A program made the position numbers and the translations under genes. Of a stretch of DNA of 64,000 nt, positions 35,526 to 43,317 are shown in pieces. Numbering within the stretch: position 1 is the first letter of the stretch; each line of letters starts with the position of its first letter. Where the stretch lies: positions 1 to 64,000 of the forward strand of contig JAJDYG010000008.1 in assembly GCA_022822855.1 (NCBI GenBank), written 5' to 3'. The DNA is from Dehalococcoidia bacterium. Lineage in GTDB: Bacteria; Chloroflexota; Dehalococcoidia; Bin125. Under the pieces are notes generated by a model. It worked only from the letters and a program-made list of their open reading frames with translations. It was not told where the DNA came from and made no database searches.

Positions 35526-37064
35526 TCAGTCCGTCGGCGCGAGCGCGCGAGGCTCGATTAGCGCTCCGGCCCCGCGCACGGCCCGAATCTGTTCCGCCAC
35601 CGCCTCGGCGAGCTCGACCGTCCGCACCGCCGGCGCGGCCACTTCGCCGAGCACCGGATCGTCGCCCAATCTGCCTCCCGAGAAGACGTCGGCCACATCG
35701 ACAATCTCGCCATCGATTCGCTTGCGGCCGCCGAGCAGCCCAATCTCGCCCGCCCGGTGCTGTCCGCAGGCGTGTGGACAGGCCGACATCTGGATCCGCA
35801 CCGGTTCCGCGTCCGGCACCACCTCGTACCGCTCTTCCAGAGCGGCCGCCAGCTTGATCGCCTCGCCCTTGCTGTCGATCAGCGCGAACGCGCAGAAGTC
35901 GTTGCCGGTGCAACTGACCATCGCGCGGATGAACGCGGAAGGCGTCGGCGAGTAGCTCGAGAGCAGCGGTTGCGCGAGCAGCTCGTCGAGCCGGTCGGCG
36001 GGCACATCGGGGATCAGGATGTTCTGCTGCACCGTCAAGCGCAGGTCGGCGCTGCCGTAGCGCCTGGCCAGGCGACCGAACTCGATCAGATCGTCGCCCG
36101 CGATCCGTCCCACCGGCACCAGGCAGCCGACCGTTCTCAGCTCCGGATGCCGCTGCCTCGTGACCCCGATGTGATCGCCGCCGTGCCGAGAGGTCAGCGA
36201 ATCGCCGGCCCGAGTCAGCGTGCGGCCGTACTGCCGCTCGACCGCCTCGCGGAATCGCTCGATGCCCCACGCCCGCAGCAGCCACTTCAGCCTCGACTCC
36301 TTGCGCTTCTCTCGCAGACCGTGGTCGCGGTAGACCTCGAGAATCGCAACGGCCAGCTCGACCGCTTCGTCCACGCCGACGAAGGCGTCCAGCGGCTGCG
36401 CGTACTCCGGCGACATCCCGCCGAGGGCTCCGCCGACCAGCACGTTGAAGCCGATTTCGCCTTCGCGCTGAGCCGGCGCGAAGGACAGGTCGTGGACCTG
36501 CGCGTGAGCGCAGTCTTCGCGGCAGCCGGTGACTGACAGATTGAACTTGCGCGGCAGGTTCGAGAATCGCTTGCCGCCGATGATCGCCCGCTGCATCCGC
36601 TGGGCCAGCTCGCGCGTGTCGATCAGCTCGTCCTCGGTCAGACCCGACAGCGGGCAACTCACCACGTTGCGGATGTTGTCCATCCCCGATTGCTGCGTCG
36701 TCAGCCCGGCCGCCGACAGTCGCTGCAACACCCAGGGCGCGTCGGCGATGGTGATCCAGCGGAGCTGGATGTTCATCCGCGACGTGATGTCGGCCTGCCC
36801 GCGTCCGACCTGGTTCGAGATCTCGCCGATCGCCTCAATCTGTTCCGACGACAGCACGCCGCCGGGGATCCGCATGCGCAGCATGAAGTGTCCCGGCGTG
36901 CGCTTGCGATGGAACAGCCCGTACCACTTCAACCGCTCGAAGTCCTCCGCCGGAATCTGCGGATCTTCCCCCGCCGCCGCCAGCGCCGCATAGCGATGCA
37001 GGTCGGGCAGCACGTCGAGGCCGTCCCTGGCAGCCTTCAGCACCTCGATCTTGTTGACGACCAT
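35526..37064 (-). CDS. nirA: Ferredoxin-nitrite reductase (siroheme, [4Fe-4S])
   Basis: A 512-aa nitrite/sulfite reductase family protein. The siroheme-FeS ligands are C-x5-C in SCTGNDFC and C-x3-C in ACPHACGQ. Substrate-side motifs are RNVVSCPLSGL and TGCREDCAHAQVHDL. It reduces nitrite to ammonium in the cytoplasm. Position beside nasA and narK favours NirA over sulfite reductase. The ATG at 37064 has AGGAG 8 bases before it. Its leader (37065-37171) is duplicated at 37582-37699. Confidence 0.92.
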   Translation of the reverse strand: MVVNKIEVLKAARDGLDVLPDLHRYAALAAAGEDPQIPAEDFERLKWYGLFHRKRTPGHFMLRMRIPGGVLSSEQIEAIGEISNQVGRGQADITSRMNIQLRWITIADAPWVLQRLSAAGLTTQQSGMDNIRNVVSCPLSGLTEDELIDTRELAQRMQRAIIGGKRFSNLPRKFNLSVTGCREDCAHAQVHDLSFAPAQREGEIGFNVLVGGALGGMSPEYAQPLDAFVGVDEAVELAVAILEVYRDHGLREKRKESRLKWLLRAWGIERFREAVERQYGRTLTRAGDSLTSRHGGDHIGVTRQRHPELRTVGCLVPVGRIAGDDLIEFGRLARRYGSADLRLTVQQNILIPDVPADRLDELLAQPLLSSYSPTPSAFIRAMVSCTGNDFCAFALIDSKGEAIKLAAALEERYEVVPDAEPVRIQMSACPHACGQHRAGEIGLLGGRKRIDGEIVDVADVFSGGRLGDDPVLGEVAAPAVRTVELAEAVAEQIRAVRGAGALIEPRALAPTD

Positions 37065-37171
37065 GGCCCCGCTCCTGTCTCAGCCACCCTATGAGCGGCC
37101 GATTGCAGGCAGGTTGCCTTCAATGAACAGCATATGAACGCTGCCGCATGTTGTAGCGAGCTTTGCTGGCC
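37058..37171 (-). repeat. nirA leader, copy 1 of a ~115-base direct repeat
   Basis: Covers the nirA start codon, its AGGAG and about 107 bases upstream. It is nearly identical to 37575-37699, with few substitutions and one 10-base insertion in copy 2 (GATGTAGCAG-like). It contains GAACAGCATATGAACG, two GAAC half-sites 11 bases apart, a possible operator. Confidence 0.85.
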
Positions 37172-37377
37172 GGTTGGCCGGGTTGGGGACGCTGCCCCGG
37201 CCGGGGGCGTTCAGGAGCGGTCAGCTCTGGTTAGGTTTGGTTAGCTTTGGTCAGGGTGTTATGTCGCGCGGTTTCTCGAATGTCCCGTGTTTTGCTGGGT
37301 TTCGTGACTCGCGGTCAGTGGTCAGGCGGAAAATTTTCTGTGGGCCGTCTGCGTGGAAAAAACCGGGGTCTCCGGCA
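37172..37377 (-). repeat. A/C-rich element E in the nirA upstream region
   Basis: Read on the minus strand this gap is A/C-rich with CTGACCAAAGCTAACC, AAACCTAACCAGAGCTGACC and CTGACCACTGACC units. It holds ACCCAGCAAAACACG (37286-37300), identical over 15 bases to 42004-42018 in element D. It lies between the methylase fragment's stop and the first nirA leader copy, so it would be transcribed toward nirA. Confidence 0.4.
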
Positions 37378-37581
37378 TCAGTCGCTCTGTTGTTCTTGTT
37401 CGATGGTACCGGGTTGTCGGAGAGCTTGCTGTACGCCGTCGAGGAGCTGCTCGATCGCCAGGATCTGGACCTTCGGATAGCGATTGCCCGGCAGATTCTC
37501 CGGCTCGTGGAAGCCCGCTCCGATCGCTTTCTGCCCCATCGGCTCGGTCGGTTCTTCGAGCGTGATGAAGATGCCGACCAT
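37378..37581 (-). pseudogene. DNA methyltransferase C-terminal fragment fused to a nirA-type start
   Basis: A 67-aa frame starting at ATG 37581, whose GGGAG and leader are copy 2 of the nirA leader. The protein MVGIFITLEEPTEPM, AIGAGFHEPENLPGNRYPKV and QILAIEQLLDGV matches, from memory, the C-terminal tail of site-specific adenine/cytosine-N4 DNA methyltransferases (G-x-x-I-T-L-E-x-P-T-x-x-M ... Y-P-R/K-x-Q-I-L-T-I). The SAM-binding and catalytic parts are absent, so it cannot be an active methylase. It may still be translated. Confidence 0.6.
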
Positions 37582-37699
37582 GGCCCCGCTCCCGTCTCAG
37601 CCACCCCATGAGCGGCCGATTGCAGGCAGGTTGCCTTCAATAGACAGCATATGAACGCTGCCGCGTGATGTAGCAGGATGTAGCAAGCTTTGCCGGCGG
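37575..37699 (-). repeat. nirA-type leader, copy 2 of the direct repeat
   Basis: Second copy of the repeat at 37058-37171, 517 bases away. It keeps the GGGAG site and ATG but drives the methylase fragment. GAACAG of copy 1 is TAGACAG here; CATATGAACG is kept. It ends 10 bases before the stop of the Dpp-type permease gene. Confidence 0.85.
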
Positions 37700-37708
37700 A
37701 CAAACGAG

Positions 37709-38602
37709 TCAGCGGAGATTGCGCAGCCGAGGATCAAGCGCATCGCGCAGCCAGTCGCCCATCAGGTTGCCCGTGAGCGAGATGATCAACAGAGTCAGCC
37801 CAGGCAACCAGATCGGCCACCAGGCGACGTTCATCGTGTCGCGGCCCTCGGTGATCATCCGACCCCACGATGACGTTCCGGGCGGCACGCCGACGCTGAG
37901 GAAGCTCAGCGCGGCCTCGGCCAGGACCACCAACGCGACCTCCAGGGTCATGACAATCACGATGGTGTTGAGCACGTTGGGCAAGAGGTGCTTGCGCATG
38001 ATCCACGCGGGGGCGGCCCCTACCGCTCGCGAGGCAGTGACGAAATCACGCTCGCGTAGCGAGAGCACATCGGCCCGCACCAGTCGGGAATAGGAGGGCC
38101 AGGTCCAGAACAGCAGGATGACGATCACGTTGGTCAAACTGGGACCGACCAGGCTGGCCATGAGCACGGCAAAGAGGATCGCCGGCAGCGCCAGCTGTAG
38201 ATCGACCACCCGCATCAGGATCTGACCGGTCATTCCGCCGACCCAGCCTGAGACGAGGCCGATCAGTGTGCCAAACAGGGCGGCGCCCGGGACGACGATC
38301 CCGACGACGATCAAGGACACTCGCGCTCCGTGCAGCAATCGGCTGTAGATGTCGCGGCCGAGTTCGTCGGTGCCCAGAGGATGAGCCCAGGTGCCGCCGT
38401 CAAAGACCGGAGGCGACAGGCGCGCGGCCAGGTCGATGAACTCGGGATCGTGCGTCTGCAACAACTCTGCGAACACGCCCGCAATCAGGACGACCAGTGC
38501 GATCAGGGCCGGAATGGACAGACCGATGTATCGCCGCCAGCGAATCCGTCGACGCCGCATCCCCGGCTGGAACTCGACCGCGTCCGCGGTGCCGGCTGCC
38601 AT
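37709..38602 (-). CDS. Dipeptide/oligopeptide-type ABC permease (DppC family)
   Basis: A 297-aa inner-membrane permease. The N-terminal OppC/DppC-type segment has PPVFDGGTWAHPLGTDELGRD and YSRLLHGARVSL. The EAA loop is ASRAVGAAPAWIMRKHLLPNV, and EAALSFLSVGVPPGTSSWG is a DppC hallmark. It overlaps dppB by one base (TGATG). It is the last gene of the operon 41698-37709. No ATPase genes are present, so the system must borrow ATPases encoded elsewhere. Confidence 0.92.
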   Translation of the reverse strand: MAAGTADAVEFQPGMRRRRIRWRRYIGLSIPALIALVVLIAGVFAELLQTHDPEFIDLAARLSPPVFDGGTWAHPLGTDELGRDIYSRLLHGARVSLIVVGIVVPGAALFGTLIGLVSGWVGGMTGQILMRVVDLQLALPAILFAVLMASLVGPSLTNVIVILLFWTWPSYSRLVRADVLSLRERDFVTASRAVGAAPAWIMRKHLLPNVLNTIVIVMTLEVALVVLAEAALSFLSVGVPPGTSSWGRMITEGRDTMNVAWWPIWLPGLTLLIISLTGNLMGDWLRDALDPRLRNLR

Positions 38603-39540
38603 CAGGCCGCCCCAGCCCGAATCCGCGGGTCGATGAAGCGGTACGAGACGTCCACGAAGAGATTGACCAGCGCGATCGATGCGGCCAGCACGATGATTGA
38701 GGCCTGCACCATGGGGAAGTCGTTCTTGAGGATCGAGTCAATAATCAATCGTCCGACGCCTGGCCAGGCGAAGACCATCTCGATGATCACCGTGCCGCCG
38801 ATCAGGCGACCAAGCGAGAGACCGAGCATCGTCACGACTGGCAGCAGCGCATGCCGCATACCGTGGCGCCAGATCACGGTCCGCTCGCTGAGACCCTTGG
38901 CCCTCGCCGTGCGGACGAAATCGGTGTCCATTACTTCGATCATCCCGGAGCGGGTCAACCGCATGATCGCGACCAGCTCGAACAGACCCAGAGCGATTGC
39001 GGGCAGGATCAGCGAGCGAAAGCCCTCCTTCGCGCCGCCGGTCGGGAACCAGCCGAGCTGCACGGAGAAGAAGAAAATCATCATCAGCCCGAGCCAGAAG
39101 CTCGGCGTCGCCTGGCCGATCACGGCGACGAAACGCGCCAGCCAATCGACGGTGGTTCCCCGCCTGAGCGCGGCGATGATGCCCAGAGGCACCGCCAGTG
39201 CGAGCGCAAAGACCACGCCCGCGACGCCCAGCTTGACGGTGTTGAGGGCTCGATCACCGATTGAGTCCAGCGTCGATGTGCCGCCGCCGCGCCACGAGGT
39301 GCCGAAGTCGCCCTGCAAGAGGTCGAGCAGGAAGTTGCCGTACTGCACGTGGAGAGCGTCGTTGAGGCCCAGCAGCTCGCGGAATCGCTCTTTATCCTCC
39401 GTTGTCGTCGTCAACGGCGGCAGCATGGTCTCTTCGGGATTGCCGACGGTGCGCGAGACGAAGAAGACGATGGTCACGACCAACAGCGTGACGAAGATCG
39501 CCTGTACCAGCCGGATGATGAGGTAGTTCCAGAACTGCAT
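38602..39540 (-). CDS. Dipeptide/oligopeptide-type ABC permease (DppB family)
   Basis: A 312-aa permease with six helices. Marks are DFGTSWRGG, the cytoplasmic EAA-type FVRTARAKGLSERTVIWRHGMRHALLP and VFAWPGVGRLIIDSI. It forms the channel with the DppC-type protein encoded downstream. A paralogous pair is at 50379-52232. Confidence 0.92.
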   Translation of the reverse strand: MQFWNYLIIRLVQAIFVTLLVVTIVFFVSRTVGNPEETMLPPLTTTTEDKERFRELLGLNDALHVQYGNFLLDLLQGDFGTSWRGGGTSTLDSIGDRALNTVKLGVAGVVFALALAVPLGIIAALRRGTTVDWLARFVAVIGQATPSFWLGLMMIFFFSVQLGWFPTGGAKEGFRSLILPAIALGLFELVAIMRLTRSGMIEVMDTDFVRTARAKGLSERTVIWRHGMRHALLPVVTMLGLSLGRLIGGTVIIEMVFAWPGVGRLIIDSILKNDFPMVQASIIVLAASIALVNLFVDVSYRFIDPRIRAGAA

Positions 39541-39590
39541 CGCTCAATCAGCCGCCCCAGAACTCGTCATTGCCGCGCTGCGCAGCAGCC

Positions 39591-39704
39591 TGCCTCGCAC
39601 TCGATGCGGGGCAATCTCGCCGTGTGCTGAACCGGCATCCGTGCTCGAATCGGCGAGATACCCACAGCCTGCCCCGCACTTGATGCGGGGGCAAGCGTGG
39701 GTAT
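39591..39704. repeat. Compound palindromic (REP-like) element between binding protein and permease genes
   Basis: Three nested stems. 39591-39613 TGCCTCGCACTCGATGCGGGGCA; 39617-39657 closed by CTCGCCG/CGGCGAG; 39658-39704 ATACCCAC...GTGGGTAT enclosing GCCCCGCA-CTTGA-TGCGGGGGC. The CCCCGCA-TCAAG-TGCGGGG core recurs in shorter form at 42107-42125. It lies between the upstream binding-protein gene and the permease genes and could protect the 3' end of the binding-protein mRNA. Confidence 0.75.
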
Positions 39705-39724
39705 GACGAATCGAATCACACGCC

Positions 39725-41698
39725 TCAGGTCTTGATCCGCTGGATCGCGAAGGTCATCAGGAAGTTCAGATTTCCGACCCGACCTCCCTTCGGGTAGTTG
39801 ATATCGGCTCTGGTGACCACCGTGTCGGGCGGCTCGACGATGAAGATGAAGGTGGCCTGGCGCGTGTGTTCGAGCAGCAGCTCGGAGATGAGCTCCAGCC
39901 GGCGATCGGGGTCCTGCTCCACCCGCTGTGCGAGGTAGAGCTCCTGCAGGCGCGGATCCTGGGGCGGGGAGATGGTGAAGAAGCCATCGGCGCTGCCGCA
40001 GCATTCCCACATCGATCCGATGTCGGGGACGGCATTGGCGTAGAACCAGTACAGGCCCCAGGGGGCCGCATCCCTGCCCGAGGAGTACTGCGGTGTGAAG
40101 TACTCAGAGCCCAGCGTCGGCACCGGCGTGACGCGAATGCCAATCTGAGCGAGGTCCTGGGACGCCACCAGCACTAGATCGGCGACCACATCGCCGCCCC
40201 AGTCCGGCGTGTAGTAGAGCGGCACATCGATCCCGTCCTCATAGCCTGCCTCGGCCATGAGCTGCTTCGCCTTTTCGATGTTGTAGTCGAATTCCACCTC
40301 CGCTTTCTGTTCCGGGTTGGGATAGCCTGGCACGCCGCTGTAGACGAGCATCGACATTTCGCCCACGCCAAGGAACAGGTTGTCGATGATCGCGCGGCGG
40401 TTGATCGCATGGTTGGCGGCCTGGCGGACGCGGATATCGAGGAAGGGATTGGGATCGCCGTCGGGCGTGGTCTGCTGCCAGAGGTTGGGGTAGATGTTGT
40501 GCACCGACCAGCCGGCGCCGGGCTGATACTGCACGGTGTAGTTGGGATCGTCGATGTAGGGCTTGGCCGCCTGGACGCCGACGCCCTCGGAGATCACGTC
40601 GATCTCTCCGGCTTCGAGGCCGGCCAGGCGCGACTGCAGCTCAGGCCGAACCAGGCCGATCAACCGCTTGTGGTGCGGCACGTGCGTCACCCGCAGCGGG
40701 TGATCGATCGGGTTGTAGTGATCCTCGAAGCGCTCGAAGATGAAGTTCTCGTCGTCGGTGTGGCTGACAAACCGATACGGGCCCGTGCCCATTGGCTCCT
40801 GGTCCAGCGCGAGATCGCCGCGGCTTTCGGTGTCCGCCTGAGAGTGGATCGTCACCTCGCCGGACCCGTCCATGTTGACGGTCAGGAAGCCCGCATCGGG
40901 CGCCGGCAGCTCGATCGCCCAGGTGCGATCGTCCGGCGCTTCATTGCGCACCCAGTTCAGCGCGCTTCGGGCCGGGTAGGCCGGCACCCAGCCGCCGGAG
41001 TGATCGGTCGTTTCGCCGCCCTGATGGTAGTCGGCCAGGCCGCCCATCCGGTCGTAGCTGAAGACCATGTCCCCGGCGACCAAGGTCGAGCCATCGTGGA
41101 ACTTGGCCGGGATGATGTCGAGTCGCAGGGTGACGGGATCGATCCATTCCGGCGTCGCCAGGCCGGCGGCCATTGAGTTGTCACGCGGATCGCGATCGAG
41201 CGGACCGCTGTAGACGGCGCCGTGGCTGATGTAGTTCTGCGCGCTGCCGGTTCGGTGATGGTCCAGCCCGCCGGAGTCGGAGGGCACGGCGATCACCACC
41301 TCGGAGTCGAGGTCGACCTGGTCGAGAGGAAGCGGCATGGACCATTCCGCTTCAGTCTCTCCGGCTCCTTCGGCAATCTCTTCGGCCACCTCTTCCTGTT
41401 GTGTGGCGGCCTGCGCCTGTTGATCGGCCCGTTGCTGCTGCATGGCCTGTTGCTGGCCTTGCTGCTGCATGGCCTGCTGCTGATCTTGCTGCTGGGCCTG
41501 CTGCTGCATGGCCTGTTGCTGCTGCTGATCCTGCTGCTGCGCCTGCGCGACGGACTGCTGAGCGTCGTCATCGTCGTCGCCGCAACCGACCAGGGCGAGA
41601 CCAGTTGCGCCGACGCCCGCACGGGCCGAGGCTCGCAGAAGCGTCCGCCTGCTGAGCTGTCGACGTCTCATTCGCTGCCAATAGTTCCGGTCGCTCAT
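39725..41698 (-). CDS. Dpp-type ABC substrate-binding lipoprotein, Tat signal and Gln-rich linker
   Basis: A 657-aa protein. The N-terminus has a Tat motif (LSRRTLLRASARAG) and a lipobox LALVGC, then DDDDD. A linker of roughly 60 residues is mostly Gln with Met and Ala. The SBP_bac_5 (peptide/nickel-binding) domain begins about residue 130 (DSEVVIAVPSDSGGLDHH) and continues with RLDIIPAKFHDGSTL, VRQAANHAINRRAII and GYPNPEQKAEVEFDY. GGAAGG precedes the ATG by 7 bases. First gene of the Dpp operon; a paralogue is at 48373. The natural ligand is unknown. Confidence 0.9.
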   Translation of the reverse strand: MSDRNYWQRMRRRQLSRRTLLRASARAGVGATGLALVGCGDDDDDAQQSVAQAQQQDQQQQQAMQQQAQQQDQQQAMQQQGQQQAMQQQRADQQAQAATQQEEVAEEIAEGAGETEAEWSMPLPLDQVDLDSEVVIAVPSDSGGLDHHRTGSAQNYISHGAVYSGPLDRDPRDNSMAAGLATPEWIDPVTLRLDIIPAKFHDGSTLVAGDMVFSYDRMGGLADYHQGGETTDHSGGWVPAYPARSALNWVRNEAPDDRTWAIELPAPDAGFLTVNMDGSGEVTIHSQADTESRGDLALDQEPMGTGPYRFVSHTDDENFIFERFEDHYNPIDHPLRVTHVPHHKRLIGLVRPELQSRLAGLEAGEIDVISEGVGVQAAKPYIDDPNYTVQYQPGAGWSVHNIYPNLWQQTTPDGDPNPFLDIRVRQAANHAINRRAIIDNLFLGVGEMSMLVYSGVPGYPNPEQKAEVEFDYNIEKAKQLMAEAGYEDGIDVPLYYTPDWGGDVVADLVLVASQDLAQIGIRVTPVPTLGSEYFTPQYSSGRDAAPWGLYWFYANAVPDIGSMWECCGSADGFFTISPPQDPRLQELYLAQRVEQDPDRRLELISELLLEHTRQATFIFIVEPPDTVVTRADINYPKGGRVGNLNFLMTFAIQRIKT

Positions 41699-42169
41699 TG
41701 CAACACCTTCCTACAATCGCCGTCCTGTGCTATGCGGACTGGCTACTGCGGAAGTATGCCTAGTCGGATTTCCCTTTGCAACTCTGGTCAGCGGCCCGTT
41801 CCCTGCCTTCCTGAACCGTGGCAAATCCGCTATCACAAGAACATATGAACAGACGCATCCAGAAGACGACCGCCATGCCCCGCAACCAACCCACTTCAAA
41901 CCTGGACAAACCTGGAATCACCCAGAAATACCTGCTTAGACCCCTAACAAATCTGGACTGATCCAGACAAATCTGGAGAAATCCGATTGCCTGGACGACC
42001 AACACCCAGCAAAACACGCCAGATTCGCCGCGAAAGGCTGAAAGGCTCTCCAGAGCCCCGAAATCGATTGTTCTCGGCGAAGGTAGGGAGGCGGAAGGCG
42101 AGCTGGTCCCCGATCAAGTCGGGGAACGGGGAGGCGGGCGAGTCGGGTGACAAGGGTTCCCGCGCCGAC
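41699..42169 (+). repeat. A/C-rich intergenic element D
   Basis: A 471-base gap between two minus-strand genes. TATCAC (41831-41836), then AAGAACAT and ATG 41845, mirror element A, including the same 30-base distance to a second ATG followed by CCC. After about 41880 the + strand is A/C-rich with ACAAATCTGG, CAGACAAATCTGG and CACCCAGCAAAACACG. The end holds the stem TCCCCGA-TCAAG-TCGGGGA (42107-42125). Confidence 0.45.
41845..41961 (+). CDS. Possible 38-aa (or 28-aa) peptide in element D
   Basis: ATG 41845 lies 8 bases after TATCAC (leaderless style); ATG 41875 is in frame. The shorter form starts MPRNQPTSNLDKPGITQKYL. DKPGITQKYL resembles DRPDITYRYL of the peptide at 29889. It stops at TGA 41959. 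No Shine-Dalgarno and no known family. Could be non-coding homologous sequence. Confidence 0.25.
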   Translation: MNRRIQKTTAMPRNQPTSNLDKPGITQKYLLRPLTNLD

Positions 42170-42179
42170 TCACCCGACT
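42141..42179 (-). terminator. Perfect 10-bp inverted repeat over the epimerase stop codon
   Basis: AGTCGGGTGA (42141-42150) and TCACCCGACT (42170-42179) form a perfect 10-bp stem with a 19-base loop. The stop codon of the epimerase gene (42170-42172) is inside the stem. No T-tract follows, so intrinsic termination is uncertain; mRNA 3'-end protection is the other reading. Confidence 0.45.
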
Positions 42180-43108
42180 GGCGGCAGGCCTTCCTCGCGG
42201 CGGACCTCGTTGATCGTCTCGAGCACCCGCTGATCGAAGGGGGCGTACTTGACCTCGAACTCTTCGACCAACCGTGAGTTGTCCATCAGGTAGAGGCCCG
42301 AGGCGTCGTGGCCGCCCTCGTCGGCGTCGAAGGTGATCTCGGCGTCGGGCAGGAACTGCCGCACCGCGTCCGCGAGGTCGCGCATGCTCGTGGCGTGGCC
42401 GCCCGAGTTGTAGATCGAGTGCGCGGTCGTCTCGGCCAGCGTCACGCGAACGAAGACCTCGGCGATGTCCTCGACGTGCAGCGGCAGCGTCATCGTGTCG
42501 GCGTGGGGCAAGCTGACCGCCTCCTCGCGCGCCGGCAGCACCTGGCACTGGACGTGGTTCATCGACCCGCGAACCTTGTCCGGACCGGTAATGTTGGCCG
42601 GCCGGATGCCGGTGATGGCCATGTCGTAGGCGCGGTTGTACCACTCGGCCTGGTGCTCGTTGAAGCGCTTGGAGACGGAGTAGATGCCGGTGCCGAGGCA
42701 GAGGTCGTCCTCGGTGACCATCTTGTCGCCGTGCAGCCGCTGCGGTCCATAGACGGCGAGCGAGCTGGCGTAGACGACGCGGCGGATGTCGAGCAAGCGG
42801 GCGGCCTCGAAGCAGTTGTCCATGCCGAGGATGTTGATCTTGACCTGCGGATGGGGGTCGGCCTCGGACGCGCCGAGCACGTAGGCGAGGTTGAGCACGC
42901 GGTCGGGTTTGGCGGCGACGAGGGCCTCGACGACGTCGCCCATGACGGTGATATCGCCGTGGATGATCTCGACCTTGTCGCGCAGGGGGTCGAGGACTGG
43001 GGCGTTGGGGTTGATGTCCATGCAGTGAACTTCGTGTCCATGCTCGACCAGCCGCCGCATCACTCGCGGGCCGATGAATCCGCTGCCGCCGAGGACTGAG
43101 ATTCGCAT
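42170..43108 (-). CDS. NAD-dependent epimerase/dehydratase (extended SDR)
   Basis: A 312-aa extended SDR. The Rossmann motif is RISVLGGSGFIGPRVM. Catalytic Tyr/Lys are in GIYSVSKRFNEH (Y-x3-K), Ser in VVYASSLAVYGP. It probably modifies a nucleotide sugar or related compound. ATG 43108 starts exactly at the Rossmann strand, with AGG 8 bases before it. It stands alone. Confidence 0.88.
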   Translation of the reverse strand: MRISVLGGSGFIGPRVMRRLVEHGHEVHCMDINPNAPVLDPLRDKVEIIHGDITVMGDVVEALVAAKPDRVLNLAYVLGASEADPHPQVKINILGMDNCFEAARLLDIRRVVYASSLAVYGPQRLHGDKMVTEDDLCLGTGIYSVSKRFNEHQAEWYNRAYDMAITGIRPANITGPDKVRGSMNHVQCQVLPAREEAVSLPHADTMTLPLHVEDIAEVFVRVTLAETTAHSIYNSGGHATSMRDLADAVRQFLPDAEITFDADEGGHDASGLYLMDNSRLVEEFEVKYAPFDQRVLETINEVRREEGLPPVG

Positions 43109-43189
43109 CGTGGACCTGCTTTCCGCTGTCTCGTCGCGTTTTGGCGGCAAGGTAGCAGTCGGTGGGGAGGTGGCGGGGATGCGCATGGG

Positions 43190-43241
43190 ACCCCCCTCTG
43201 CCTTCGGCATCTCCCCCCGCTGGCGCGGGGGGAGAAAGGGG
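43190..43241. repeat. REP-like GC-rich repeat with a perfect hairpin
   Basis: The segment includes CTCCCCCCGC-TGGC-GCGGGGGGAG (43211-43234), a perfect 10-bp stem. Its reverse complement matches the repeat inside lspA (5292-5341). It lies in the divergent spacer between the epimerase and carboxyltransferase genes. Confidence 0.8.
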
Positions 43242-43317
43242 AACGGGATGGAGCCTGACTCCCCTGTGAGAATTCCCTCGTAGTCTGTCGGGGGATTGTG
43301 TACTGAGGGAGATACCT

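Noticed and set aside
41839-41852. LexA-type SOS box at GAACATATGAAC
   Set aside because: Actinobacterial/Firmicutes boxes need inverted GAAC-N4-GTTC; here the two GAAC are in direct orientation.
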